Notes: generated from the sequence alone by a model not told the origin. A stretch of 64,000 nucleotides of DNA from Escherichia hormaechei_A (GCA_042434945.1 CP170191.1:3720001-3784000); one strand, 5' to 3'; counted from the stretch's first letter, positions 33,120 through 45,470 are shown. Translations and numbers: made by a program.

Positions 33120-33236
33120 ATCGTCCGGACGGGCAACCGTCAATGCTTTGTAAACCTTCTCTTTCCCCACTTTTCAACGCCCGCTTTTCGTGTATATTTC
33201 CAGCAACTTACAGGCTCTCTTTTCACGGAATGACAC

Positions 33237-33401
33237 ATGATTCGTAAATACTGGTGGCTGGTCGTTTTTGCTGTCTCTGTTTTCATTTTTGATGCGCTGC
33301 TGATGCAGTGGATTGAACTGATGAGCACCGAAACCGATAAATGTCGCAATATGAATTCCGTGAACCCGCTTAAACTGGTCAACTGCTCAGAGCTGGACTA
33401 A
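33237..33401 (+). CDS. yhdU: YhdU, small membrane protein
   Basis: 54 codons, start MIRKYWWLVVFAVSVFIFDA and end LKLVNCSELD. One membrane helix (about residues 5-27) is followed by a short hydrophilic tail with two Cys. It matches the DUF2556 protein YhdU of K-12, which is about five residues longer at its C-terminus. The function is unknown. It follows the fis terminator with its own AT-rich upstream region. Confidence 0.85.
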   Translation: MIRKYWWLVVFAVSVFIFDALLMQWIELMSTETDKCRNMNSVNPLKLVNCSELD

Positions 33402-33540
33402 CCGCTTCCATCCTGTCCCCCCCTGTTATCACTCAATAAAAACAGGGATTTAAATCACTTTTCGTCATTTCCTGACGATGATAATGTCTGTGCCCTTTCC
33501 AACCGCTCTTGCTTAACGTCTCACAACGAGTGAACAGACC

Positions 33541-35625
33541 ATGCTGGTTAGCCAATACAACCAAATCCTCGTAGTCATCTCCTTTGTTGTTGCCATTCTT
33601 GCCGCCTATACCGCGCTGAATATGGCTGCGCGCGTTGCCGGAAGCCAGGGCGTCGCTGCACGCGTCTGGCTGACAGGTGGCGGTGTTTCGATGGGGATTG
33701 GCGTGTGGGCGATGCATTTCATCGGTATGCTGGCGATGGATCTTTCCATGAGCATGAGTTACAACGCGGTCCTGACCGTGCTTTCGATGGTTATCGCCAT
33801 CAGCTCGTCCATGTTTGCCCTGTGGCTCGTTAGCGGCGAGCAGCTACGTTTGCGCCGGCTGCTGCCTGGCGCCGTCGTGATGGGAACGGGCATTGTTGCC
33901 ATGCACTACACCGGTATGGCTGCCCTGGAGGTCACACCGGGTATTGTCTGGGATAAAACGTGGGTGGCTATCTCTGTGGTCATTGCCCTTGCCGCTTCAC
34001 TGGCCGCTCTTTGGCTGACGTTCCGTTTACGTCAGGAAGCTGCACGAATGGCGTTGATGCGGCTGGGGGCGGCGATCACCATGGGCATCGCTATCGCTGG
34101 CATGCATTACGCCGGCATGGAAGCAGCACAATTTCCAATGTCGACGATGGTCCACCATCATGGCATTAACGGGAGCTGGCTGGCGATACTGGTTAGCGTG
34201 GTCGCGCTCGCTATTCTGGGGATTACGCTGCTGGTGTCGATGTTCGATGCCCGCCTTCAGGCTCGTACCTCGCTGCTGGCCTCATCACTGGCAGAAGCTA
34301 ATCGTGAACTCGCACAGCTGGCGTTACATGATACGCTGACGCGATTACCCAATCGTATTCTGCTTGAGGATCGCCTCGATCAGGCCATCAGCAAGGCCGA
34401 TCGCGAAGGAAGCCCTTTCGCGCTGATGTTTATGGATCTCGACGGCTTTAAAACCGTCAACGATGCCTATGGTCATGATGTCGGTGACAGGCTTCTGGTT
34501 GCGGTGACTCAGCGTTTGCTGTTGCAGTTGAAAGGTCAGTATACGCTGGCGCGTATCGGTGGGGATGAATTCGTCCTGCTGGCCGAAACCGCCACTCCGG
34601 ATGATGCTGCCTCACTGGCAAATTCACTGGTGCGCGTCATTGATAGCCCGTTCCATCTCGATCCTTATGAACTGATGGTCACCCTGAGCATTGGCATTGC
34701 GCTCTATCCACACGATGGCAAAACCGATCGTGAACTGATGTTTAACGCTGATGCTGCGATGTACCACACGAAACATATGGGTCGCAACGGCTATCACTTC
34801 TTCCAGCCGTCAATGAATACGCTGGCGCAGACGCATCTACAGCTGATGAATGATCTGTGGCAGGCCATCGACCGTAATGAGTTACGCCTGCTTTATCAAC
34901 CTAAATTTCACGCCCCTGCCGGGCCAGTCCTCGGATTCGAAGCGCTGTTACGCTGGCAGCATCCCAAACAGGGGTTACTCCCACCCGATCTTTTTCTACC
35001 GCTGGCAGAGAAAACGGGGCTGATTATTCCGATTGGAAACTGGGTAATCGACGAGGCCTGCCGCCAGCTGCGTGAATGGCATCTTCAGGGCCACACGGAC
35101 TGGTCAATGGCGGTGAATCTTTCTACATTGCAGTTCGAACAGCCGTCGCTGGTTAAAACAGTTCTCGATTGTCTGACGCGCCATAGCGTACCACCCGGCA
35201 TGTTGATCCTGGAGGTGACCGAAACCACGGCAATGAACAATCCGGACGAAAGCGTTCGTGTCCTGACAGCGCTGACGGATGCGGGAGTAAAAGCCTCGAT
35301 AGACGATTTTGGCACCGGTTACTCAAGCCTTCTGTATCTTAAGCGACTCCCCGCCTGCGAGTTGAAAATCGATCGTGCTTTTGTGAAAGAGTTAAGTGGT
35401 GAGAGCGAAGATGCGACGATTGTCTCGGCGATTGTCGCCCTGGCAAAAACGCTGAATCTGAAGGTCGTGGCGGAAGGGGTCGAAACCGCAGCGCAGCAAA
35501 CCTTTCTGACAGAACTGGGATGCAATACGCTACAGGGTTACCTGCTGGGCAAACCGATTACCGCGCAAGCTATTATGGAACAGTGCCAGCACGGGGAGAT
35601 GTCGCCACCCCGGACGCGATCATGA
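33541..35625 (+). CDS. MHYT-GGDEF-EAL membrane protein, cyclic-di-GMP turnover
   Basis: 694 aa. Residues about 1-235 hold seven hydrophobic helices with three MHYT-type motifs (MHFIGM, MHYTGM, MHYAGM), a proposed metal, oxygen, CO or NO sensor. A GGDEF domain follows (about 265-425) with intact RIGGDEFVLL but no RxxD inhibitory site upstream. An EAL domain (about 440-690) has FEALLRW, EVTET, DDFGTGYSSL, KIDRAFV and EGVE, all the expected catalytic residues. It probably degrades, and may also make, cyclic-di-GMP. K-12 has no gene here; Salmonella carries a similar gene beside acrS (I recall STM3388). It converges on acrS with a 6-bp overlap. GTPase or phosphodiesterase balance cannot be told from sequence. 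Confidence 0.92.
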   Translation: MLVSQYNQILVVISFVVAILAAYTALNMAARVAGSQGVAARVWLTGGGVSMGIGVWAMHFIGMLAMDLSMSMSYNAVLTVLSMVIAISSSMFALWLVSGEQLRLRRLLPGAVVMGTGIVAMHYTGMAALEVTPGIVWDKTWVAISVVIALAASLAALWLTFRLRQEAARMALMRLGAAITMGIAIAGMHYAGMEAAQFPMSTMVHHHGINGSWLAILVSVVALAILGITLLVSMFDARLQARTSLLASSLAEANRELAQLALHDTLTRLPNRILLEDRLDQAISKADREGSPFALMFMDLDGFKTVNDAYGHDVGDRLLVAVTQRLLLQLKGQYTLARIGGDEFVLLAETATPDDAASLANSLVRVIDSPFHLDPYELMVTLSIGIALYPHDGKTDRELMFNADAAMYHTKHMGRNGYHFFQPSMNTLAQTHLQLMNDLWQAIDRNELRLLYQPKFHAPAGPVLGFEALLRWQHPKQGLLPPDLFLPLAEKTGLIIPIGNWVIDEACRQLREWHLQGHTDWSMAVNLSTLQFEQPSLVKTVLDCLTRHSVPPGMLILEVTETTAMNNPDESVRVLTALTDAGVKASIDDFGTGYSSLLYLKRLPACELKIDRAFVKELSGESEDATIVSAIVALAKTLNLKVVAEGVETAAQQTFLTELGCNTLQGYLLGKPITAQAIMEQCQHGEMSPPRTRS

Positions 35626-36267
35626 GGCTGTATCGTAAACCACTGGCGCCACTCGGGTGATATTTAGTGTCGCCAGAATATTATCCACCAGCGCCGGTGC
35701 TTGTTTGTACAGATTAAAATTGTTGCTATCCATTAACCAATTTTTAATGACACCGCTAAAAAAGGCGTGGAAAACAATCAGCGCCAGTTCAATATTGGTT
35801 TGCGAAGAGATAACGTTACGAGAAATGCATCGCTTTAGCGTCTTGCGAAGATAATCATCGTTTAAACCGATCCGCTTGCGTATTTCACATTCTGAAATCA
35901 CATCGTCATGAAATTCACACTTATGATACAAAATTTGTAAAAGCGCATATTGCCGCGGCTCGCTCGCAATATATTGCAGTGCGACAATAAATTGTTCACG
36001 AAGCATTAACAAAGGGTCGTCATTTTCGGAAAGTATTAACCTGTCACGAATCATCTCACGCATCGGCAATTGCTGATCCCATATTGCATTAAATATTTCC
36101 GCTTTACTCGAGAAATGCCAGTAAACCGCCCCGCGAGTGAGTTGAGCAGCATCGGCGATGTCGGTAAGCGTGGTGCTGGACACGCCACGCGTCGCGAATA
36201 GCCCGATAGCAGCTTCAATCAGCTGCTGGCGGGTCTTTTGAGCCTCTTCTTTCTTTTTGCGCGCCAT
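35620..36267 (-). CDS. acrS: AcrS (EnvR), TetR-family repressor
   Basis: 215 aa. The TetR helix-turn-helix is in the N-terminal part (GVSSTTLTDIADAAQLTRGAVYWHF, shown here by its ends only: TTLTDIAD...RGAVYWHF), with a ligand-binding helical domain after it. AcrS represses acrAB and probably acrEF. It is divergent from acrE with a 396-bp gap, the standard arrangement. It differs from K-12 AcrS at many positions, far more than the flanking housekeeping genes do, and resembles the Salmonella/Citrobacter EnvR type. Confidence 0.93.
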   Translation of the reverse strand: MARKKKEEAQKTRQQLIEAAIGLFATRGVSSTTLTDIADAAQLTRGAVYWHFSSKAEIFNAIWDQQLPMREMIRDRLILSENDDPLLMLREQFIVALQYIASEPRQYALLQILYHKCEFHDDVISECEIRKRIGLNDDYLRKTLKRCISRNVISSQTNIELALIVFHAFFSGVIKNWLMDSNNFNLYKQAPALVDNILATLNITRVAPVVYDTAS

Positions 36268-36663
36268 AACCTGCTACTCGTTACTTACAAGATTGATACG
36301 TTATCAAAGGATATTGCCGTGGTCGTGTAGTCAAAGTATTAACCAAAACCCGTGTTAATTTTGCACAAAAAAAGTCAATTCATTTAATTTATAATTCACG
36401 TGAATAAATCGAATACATAAAATTCATAAAATATATGAATAGCATTCACCGAAAACATTTCGTTGATTATCCTGACAGAAACAGAATACCGAATGCACTG
36501 TGTCAGATTCCGATTTTTACTTTTAAAAGCTCCATCAGCACTTATAAATTAAAAAACATTAAACACCCTCATTATTATACGCGGCTACATTTCTATTTTT
36601 TGCCTCACACCCTTTCACCGATTCATGGCAAATATCGGCTCAAGGGTAGTTTAAGGAACAGTA
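36268..36663. promoter_or_regulatory. acrS-acrE divergent regulatory region
   Basis: 396 bp, very AT-rich, no convincing gene (an open frame at 36435-36794 overlaps acrE out of frame). An inverted repeat TTGATA-cgt-TATCAA lies at 36293-36307, 26 bp before the acrS start, and is a candidate TetR-type operator. The AT-richness fits H-NS silencing, which is known for acrEF in E. coli. Confidence 0.55.
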
Positions 36664-37803
36664 ATGACGAATCACTTCAGATGCTTACCCTTATCCGGTT
36701 TCATTGTCTGTGCCGCGCTGCTCACCGGGTGCGATGGGCAAGAAAACCCACAGCAGCATGCGCAAGCTCCTCAGGTCAGTGTTCATATTGTTAAAAGCGC
36801 GCCACTGGCCGTAACGACAGAATTGCCCGGCAGAACTGACGCGTATCGTGTTGCGGAGGTTCGTCCTCAGGTAAGTGGTATCATTCTGCACCGTAATTTT
36901 ACCGAAGGCAGCGACGTTAAAGCGGGTGAATCCCTTTATCAAATCGATCCGGCCACCTATCAGGCAGCCTACGACAATGCGAAAGGTGAACTGGTAAAAG
37001 CACAGGCGGCGGCGAATATCGCCCATCTGACGGTGAAACGTTACGTTCCGCTGGTTGGTACGCAATATGTGAGCAAGCAGGAGTACGATCAGGCGGTGGC
37101 AACTGCCCAGCAGGCGGATGCGAGCGTGGTTGCCGCGAAGGCTGGCGTTGAAAGCGCGCGGATCAACCTGGCCTATACGAAAGTCACATCCCCAATCAAC
37201 GGGCGTATAGGTAAATCCAGCGTCACCGAAGGGGCGTTAGTCACTAATGGCCAGGCAACTGCACTGGCGACGGTTCAGCAACTCGATCCCATTTATGTCG
37301 ATGTGACGCAATCCAGCAGCGATTTTATGCGCCTGAAGCAGCAGACGAGCCTGCAAAAGGGAGACACCAGCAGCGTCGAGTTGCTGATGGAAAATGGCCA
37401 GCCTTATCCGCTGAAAGGAACGCTCCAGTTCTCTGATGTCACGGTAGATGAAAGTACCGGCTCAATCACCCTTCGCGCCCTCTTCCCTAACCCACAGCAT
37501 ATGCTGTTACCGGGTATGTTTGTCCGTGCGCGCATCGATGAAGGTACGCAACCTGATGCCATACTGGTTCCCCAGCAGGGAGTAACCCGTACACCACGCG
37601 GAGATGCCACCGTGCTTGTGGTAAATGAGAAAAACCAGGTGGAATCACGCACTGTCGTTGCACCGCAGGCGATTGGCGATCGCTGGCTGATCACGGAAGG
37701 CCTCAAAAACGGCGACCGCGTCATTATCAGCGGCCTGCAAAAAGTTCGCCCTGGCGTCACCGTCGTGGCTATTCCTGATACCGCAGCGACTCCAGCCAGT
37801 TAA
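36664..37803 (+). CDS. acrE: AcrE, periplasmic adaptor lipoprotein of AcrEF-TolC
   Basis: 379 aa membrane-fusion protein. The lipobox LLTGC at about residues 20-24 gives a lipid-anchored N-terminal Cys. It is followed by the barrel-sandwich halves (EVRPQVSGIILHRNFTEGSD and YTKVTSPINGRIG), a coiled-coil hairpin and a beta-barrel. It joins AcrF to TolC in RND multidrug efflux. It is 11 bp upstream of acrF. It is noticeably diverged from K-12 AcrE, like its neighbours in this block. Confidence 0.96.
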   Translation: MTNHFRCLPLSGFIVCAALLTGCDGQENPQQHAQAPQVSVHIVKSAPLAVTTELPGRTDAYRVAEVRPQVSGIILHRNFTEGSDVKAGESLYQIDPATYQAAYDNAKGELVKAQAAANIAHLTVKRYVPLVGTQYVSKQEYDQAVATAQQADASVVAAKAGVESARINLAYTKVTSPINGRIGKSSVTEGALVTNGQATALATVQQLDPIYVDVTQSSSDFMRLKQQTSLQKGDTSSVELLMENGQPYPLKGTLQFSDVTVDESTGSITLRALFPNPQHMLLPGMFVRARIDEGTQPDAILVPQQGVTRTPRGDATVLVVNEKNQVESRTVVAPQAIGDRWLITEGLKNGDRVIISGLQKVRPGVTVVAIPDTAATPAS

Positions 37804-37814
37804 GGAATAACGAC

Positions 37815-40800
37815 ATGGCTAATTTCTTTATTCAACGGCCTGTTTTCGCCTGGGTACTCGCCATCATTCTGATGATTGCGGGCGGGCTGGCCATTTTAAA
37901 ACTACCGGTCGCGCAATATCCGACCATTGCGCCGCCGGCGGTTGCGGTGACAGCAACCTACCCGGGCGCTGATGCCCAGACGGTACAGGACACCGTCACT
38001 CAGGTTATCGAACAGAACATGAACGGTATCGATAATTTGATGTACATGTCGTCCACCAGTGATTCCGCTGGTAACGTCACCATCACCCTGACGTTCGAGT
38101 CGGGTACGGATCCTGATATTGCGCAGGTGCAGGTTCAGAACAAACTCCAGCTCGCCATGCCGCTGCTGCCACAAGAAGTGCAGCAGCAGGGGATCGGCGT
38201 GGAGAAATCCAGCAGCAGCTTCCTGCTGGTTGCAGGCTTTGTGTCGGACAATAAAAACCTCACGCAGGATGATATCTCCGACTATGTCGCTTCTAACGTA
38301 AAAGATGCGATCAGCCGTACTTCCGGCGTCGGTGACATGCAGCTGTTCGGTGCCCAGTATGCAATGCGCATCTGGCTGGACAGCAACGCGATGAACAAAT
38401 ATCAGCTCACGCCGCTGGATATCATTAACCAGCTAAAAACGCAGAACGACCAGATTGCTGCGGGCCAGTTGGGCGGTACACCGTCCGTACCTGGGCAGCA
38501 ACTGAACGCCTCAATTATTGCTCAAACGCGTCTGAAATCGCCGGAGGAGTTTGGTCGTGTGACGCTGAAGGTGAACCAGGACGGTTCAATGGTCCACCTG
38601 AAAGATGTGGCCCGCATTGAGCTGGGTGGCGAAAACTACAATATGGTCACCAAAATCAATGGCCAGGCAGCAACGGGGCTGGGGATCAAGCTGGCGACTG
38701 GCGCAAACGCGCTGGATACCGCTGCCGCCATCAAGAGTAAACTGGCGCAGTTGCAGCCCTTCTTCCCTCAAGGCCTGAAAGTCGTGTATCCGTACGACAC
38801 TACACCTTTCGTGAAGATCTCAATCCATGAAGTGGTGAAGACACTGTTTGAAGCGATTGTTCTCGTGTTCCTGGTGATGTACTTGTTCCTGCAAAACCTG
38901 CGGGCAACGCTTATTCCGACGATCGCCGTGCCCGTGGTGTTACTGGGCACCTTTGCGGTACTGGCTGCGTTCGGGTTCTCCATTAACACCCTGACGATGT
39001 TCGGGATGGTATTGGCTATAGGTCTGCTCGTCGATGACGCCATCGTGGTGGTCGAGAACGTAGAACGCGTCATGGTTGAGGACAAGCTGCCGCCAAAAGA
39101 GGCGACGCAGAAGTCGATGGAGCAAATCCAGGGCGCTCTGGTGGGCATTGCCATGGTGCTTTCGGCGGTATTTATTCCGATGGCATTCTTTGGTGGTTCA
39201 ACCGGGGCTATCTATCGTCAGTTCTCGCTGACCATTGTCTCCGCGATGGCCTTGTCGGTACTGGTGGCGTTGATATTAACGCCTGCTCTTTGTGCCACGC
39301 TGCTCAAACCGGTTTCCAGCGAACATCATGAAAAGAAAGGTGGTTTCTTCGGCTGGTTTAACGCGCTCTTTGATAAGAGTGTGGAGCACTACAGCAACAG
39401 CGTAAGCGGCATTTTACGTAAGACCGGCCGCTATCTGCTGGTTTACGTCATCATCATCGGCGGCATGGCAGTTCTGTTCCTGCGCCTGCCTTCCTCCTTC
39501 CTGCCGGAAGAGGATCAGGGGGTGTTTATGACGATGGTTCAGTTGCCGGCAGGGGCGACGCAAATGCGTACTCAGCAGGTACTCGATCAGGTTCAGGATT
39601 ATTACCTGACGAAAGAGAAAGCGAACGTTGAATCGGTCTTTACCGTAAACGGTTTTAGCTTTAGCGGACAGGGGCAGAACTCCGGTATCGCTTTCGTCAG
39701 CCTGAAGCCATGGGAAGAACGTCCGGGCAAGGAAAACGGCGTTGAGGCGATTGTCAGCCGCGCGACGAAAGCGTTCAGCCAGATCAAAGACGGTCTTGTA
39801 TTTCCGTTTAACCTGCCTGCCATTATTGAACTGGGTACCGCAACAGGCTTTGACTTTGAACTGATTGACCAGGCAAACCTGGGGCATAGGCAGTTAACCC
39901 AGGCGCGTAACCAGCTGCTGGGCATGGTGAGAGAACATCCTGACTTACTGGTTCGCGTGCGTCCTAATGGACTGGAAGATACGCCACAGTTCAAGCTGGA
40001 CGTCGATCAGGAGAAGGCACAGGCGCTGGGTGTGAGCGTGTCTGACGTCAATCAGACGATTTCAACAGCGCTGGGTGGCACCTATGTGAACGACTTTATC
40101 GATCACGGACGGGTGAAAAAAGTTTATGTCCAGGCTGATGCTCGCTTCCGTATGCTACCAGGAGACATTAACGGCCTGTATGTGCGTAGCGCTAACGGCG
40201 AAATGGTGCCTTTCTCTGCCTTTAGCAGCTCTCACTGGGTGTACGGTTCACCGCGTCTGGAACGTTACAATGGGATGCCATCAATGGAGATCCTCGGTGA
40301 GTCTGCCCCTGGCAAAAGTACCGGTGAGGCAATGGCGTTGATGGAAAGCCTTGCGTCAAAACTGCCTTCCGGCATCGGCTACGACTGGACGGGGATGTCT
40401 TATCAGGAACGACTTTCCGGGAATCAGGCTCCGGCGCTGTACGCCATCTCACTGATTGTGGTGTTCCTGTGTCTGGCGGCCCTCTATGAAAGTTGGTCAA
40501 TTCCCTTCTCGGTCATGCTGGTTGTGCCGCTGGGGGTGATCGGCGCGCTTCTGGCTGCATCAATGCGAGGGCTGAACAATGACGTTTACTTCCAGGTTGG
40601 TCTGCTTACGACAATTGGTTTATCAGCCAAGAACGCCATACTGATCGTTGAGTTCGCCAAGGATCTCATGGATAAAGAAGGCAAAGGGATTATCGAAGCC
40701 ACGCTTGAAGCCTCGCGTATGCGTCTGCGTCCTATCCTGATGACTTCCCTGGCATTCATCCTTGGTGTTATGCCTCTGGTCATCAGCAGCGGTGCTGGTA

Positions 40801-40928
40801 GTGGGGCACAAAATGCGGTCGGGACGGGCGTGATGGGCGGGATGCTGTCAGCCACCCTGTTGGCCATTTTCTTTGTTCCTGTTTTCTTTGTGGTTGTCCG
40901 GAGACGGTTTACAAAGCACAAGGATTAA
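37815..40928 (+). CDS. acrF: AcrF, RND multidrug efflux transporter
   Basis: 1037 aa with 12 membrane helices and two large periplasmic loops. A proton-driven drug exporter working with AcrE and TolC. The proton-relay Asp pair is in GLLVDDAIVVVENV (about 407-408) and the Lys in LSAKNAILIVEF (about 940). Intact over its whole length, with a terminator after it. Usually weakly expressed in E. coli. Confidence 0.97.
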   Translation: MANFFIQRPVFAWVLAIILMIAGGLAILKLPVAQYPTIAPPAVAVTATYPGADAQTVQDTVTQVIEQNMNGIDNLMYMSSTSDSAGNVTITLTFESGTDPDIAQVQVQNKLQLAMPLLPQEVQQQGIGVEKSSSSFLLVAGFVSDNKNLTQDDISDYVASNVKDAISRTSGVGDMQLFGAQYAMRIWLDSNAMNKYQLTPLDIINQLKTQNDQIAAGQLGGTPSVPGQQLNASIIAQTRLKSPEEFGRVTLKVNQDGSMVHLKDVARIELGGENYNMVTKINGQAATGLGIKLATGANALDTAAAIKSKLAQLQPFFPQGLKVVYPYDTTPFVKISIHEVVKTLFEAIVLVFLVMYLFLQNLRATLIPTIAVPVVLLGTFAVLAAFGFSINTLTMFGMVLAIGLLVDDAIVVVENVERVMVEDKLPPKEATQKSMEQIQGALVGIAMVLSAVFIPMAFFGGSTGAIYRQFSLTIVSAMALSVLVALILTPALCATLLKPVSSEHHEKKGGFFGWFNALFDKSVEHYSNSVSGILRKTGRYLLVYVIIIGGMAVLFLRLPSSFLPEEDQGVFMTMVQLPAGATQMRTQQVLDQVQDYYLTKEKANVESVFTVNGFSFSGQGQNSGIAFVSLKPWEERPGKENGVEAIVSRATKAFSQIKDGLVFPFNLPAIIELGTATGFDFELIDQANLGHRQLTQARNQLLGMVREHPDLLVRVRPNGLEDTPQFKLDVDQEKAQALGVSVSDVNQTISTALGGTYVNDFIDHGRVKKVYVQADARFRMLPGDINGLYVRSANGEMVPFSAFSSSHWVYGSPRLERYNGMPSMEILGESAPGKSTGEAMALMESLASKLPSGIGYDWTGMSYQERLSGNQAPALYAISLIVVFLCLAALYESWSIPFSVMLVVPLGVIGALLAASMRGLNNDVYFQVGLLTTIGLSAKNAILIVEFAKDLMDKEGKGIIEATLEASRMRLRPILMTSLAFILGVMPLVISSGAGSGAQNAVGTGVMGGMLSATLLAIFFVPVFFVVVRRRFTKHKD

Positions 40929-40937
40929 TGAAAACCA

Positions 40938-40962
40938 TAAAGGCACCTCTGGTGCCTTTTTT
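40938..40962 (+). terminator. Rho-independent terminator after acrF
   Basis: GGCACC, loop tct, GGTGCC, T-tract, starting 14 bp after the acrF stop. It ends acrEF. Confidence 0.88.
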
Positions 40963-41176
40963 ATTTCCTGAAAACAATGTAAAAACACTTCCCCTCTTCA
41001 CATTTCCTCCATTAATAATCAGTGCCCGCGCTTTTTTCTTCATAATTTTTACAATCCACACAAATTGAGATTATTCCCCGTGCTGCATGGTATTAGTGCG
41101 GTGGTAAAATAATCATCAGTTCGTTAATTGCTGTATCGGCTCTTTAGCGAATAAGCGATCATATTGAGGTAACATC

Positions 41177-41398
41177 ATGAAAAGATTCCTTTCCGTTGCA
41201 CTTCTCGCTGCGCTGCTTGCTGGTTGCGCGCACGACTCTCCATGTGTACCGGTATACGACGATCAGGGGCGACTGGTTCACACCAATACCTGTATGAAGG
41301 GCACTACCCAGGATAACTGGGAAACAGCAGGTGCGATTGCTGGTGGCGCCGCGGCAATCGCTGGCCTGACACTCGGTATTGTCGCCCTGACTAAATAA
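41177..41398 (+). CDS. yhdV: YhdV, small outer-membrane lipoprotein
   Basis: 73 aa. The lipobox LLAGC (residues 13-17) follows a short hydrophobic signal, giving a small lipoprotein. A Cys pair (SPCVPVYDD and TNTCMKG) may form a disulfide. A Gly/Ala-rich hydrophobic tail (about 50-70) could insert in a membrane. No known function. In K-12 it is followed by yhdWXYZ (amino-acid ABC transporter), which is absent here. Confidence 0.9.
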   Translation: MKRFLSVALLAALLAGCAHDSPCVPVYDDQGRLVHTNTCMKGTTQDNWETAGAIAGGAAAIAGLTLGIVALTK

Positions 41399-41405
41399 GG
41401 CTTCT

Positions 41406-41437
41406 AAAAGCGCGGCCATCGCCGCGCTTTTATTTTT
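41406..41437 (+). terminator. Rho-independent terminator after yhdV
   Basis: AAAAGCGCGG, loop ccatcg, CCGCGCTTTT followed by a T-rich tract. Confidence 0.88.
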
Positions 41438-41691
41438 ACCTGATATAAGGAACGTATATTCCTCATCACGAATAGCATCAGATATTAATTAAATTCAATA
41501 CGCTACCTTACTCCCCGCTATACCCCATACCTGTACATAACATTTAATTGATTTAACGCTGCTGCGAGCCAGCATAATGCATTCCACAACTTCAGTTTCA
41601 GTAGGGTAAAACGCTTTAATACGTCCGTAAGGTATTAATGGCGACAGCAGGAATATCGAATGAGGGAATTGGTTTGGCTGGAGCGATAACG

Positions 41692-41724
41692 CAAAAAGGC
41701 CATCCTTTCGGATGGCCTTTCTAC
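41692..41724 (-). terminator. rrnD operon terminator
   Basis: Read on the minus strand: AAAGGCCATCC, loop gaaa, GGATGGCCTTTTT. This is the classic rrn T1-type hairpin, directly after the distal 5S gene. Confidence 0.93.
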
Positions 41725-41731
41725 TTGTTTG

Positions 41732-41851
41732 ATGTCTGGCAGTTCCCTACTCTCGCATGGAGAGACCCCACACTACCATCGGCGCTACGGCGTTTCACTT
41801 CTGAGTTCGGCATGGGGTCAGGTGGGACCACCGCGCTACTGCCGCCAGACA
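41732..41851 (-). rRNA. rrfF: 5S ribosomal RNA, distal copy
   Basis: 120 nt. Differs from the other 5S copy at position 3 (T for C) and, in compensation, in the matching 3' base (CCAGACA for CCAGGCA), so helix I stays paired. There is also a change in the 3' half (catggaga against catgggga on the plus strand). It is the extra 5S gene that marks E. coli rrnD. Confidence 0.97.
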
Positions 41852-41888
41852 AATTCTTTTCTAATCTGCCGAACTTTAACCTAAAAAG

Positions 41889-41964
41889 TGGTGCTGATAC
41901 CCAGAGTCGAACTGGGGACCTCACCCTTACCAAGGGTGCGCTCTACCAACTGAGCCATATCAGC
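41889..41964 (-). tRNA. thrV: tRNA-Thr (GGU)
   Basis: 76 nt including the encoded CCA. Starts GCTGATATGGCTCAGTTGG, anticodon GGT in the loop of CACCCTTGGTAAGGGTG, T-arm GTTCGACTC. It lies between the two 5S genes, the arrangement unique to rrnD. Confidence 0.97.
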
Positions 41965-41976
41965 ACGCTAAATTTG

Positions 41977-42096
41977 ATGCCTGGCAGTTCCCTACTCTCG
42001 CATGGGGAGACCCCACACTACCATCGGCGCTACGGCGTTTCACTTCTGAGTTCGGCATGGGGTCAGGTGGGACCACCGCGCTACGGCCGCCAGGCA
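41977..42096 (-). rRNA. rrfD: 5S ribosomal RNA, proximal copy
   Basis: 120 nt, starts TGCCTGGCGGCCGTAGCGCG. Standard position 92 bp after the 23S gene. Confidence 0.98.
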
Positions 42097-42188
42097 AATT
42101 CTGTTTTATCAGACCGCTTCTGCGTTCTGATTTAATCTGTATCAGGCTGAAAATCTTCTCTCATCCGCCAAAACAGCTTCGGCGTTGT

Positions 42189-45092
<2,904 letters not shown>

Positions 45093-45275
45093 TCACAACC
45101 CGAAGATGTTTCTTACGATTCATCATCGTGTTGCGAAAATTTGAGAGACTCACGAACAACTTTCGTTGTTCAGTGTTTCAATTTTCAGCTTGATCCAGAT
45201 TTTTAAAGAGCAAAACTTCGCAGTGAACCTTTTCAGGTACACTCTGAAGTATTTTTTATTTAATCACTACAGAGA

Positions 45276-45351
45276 TGGTGGAGCTATGCGGGATCGAACC
45301 GCAGACCTCCTGCGTGCAAAGCAGGCGCTCTCCCAGCTGAGCTATAGCCCC
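45276..45351 (-). tRNA. alaU: tRNA-Ala (UGC)
   Basis: 76 nt with encoded CCA. Begins GGGGCTATAGCTCAGCTGG, anticodon TGC in CTGCTTTGCACGCAG. In the 16S-23S spacer after tRNA-Ile, as in E. coli rrnD. Confidence 0.98.
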
Positions 45352-45393
45352 ATAACATGTAGTTAAAACCTCTTCAAATTTGCGATGCAAATT

Positions 45394-45470
<77 letters not shown>

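Larger units (their letters stand above)
41399..41731. other. yhdV-rrnD intergenic region
   Basis: 333 bp. It contains the yhdV terminator (41406-41437) and the rrnD terminator (41692-41724). An AT-rich stretch lies between them with no gene. K-12 has the yhdWXYZ operon at this point. Confidence 0.6.

Noticed and set aside
36435..36794. 119-codon open frame in the acrS-acrE gap
   Set aside because: AT-rich low-quality coding sequence overlapping acrE out of frame; no family match.
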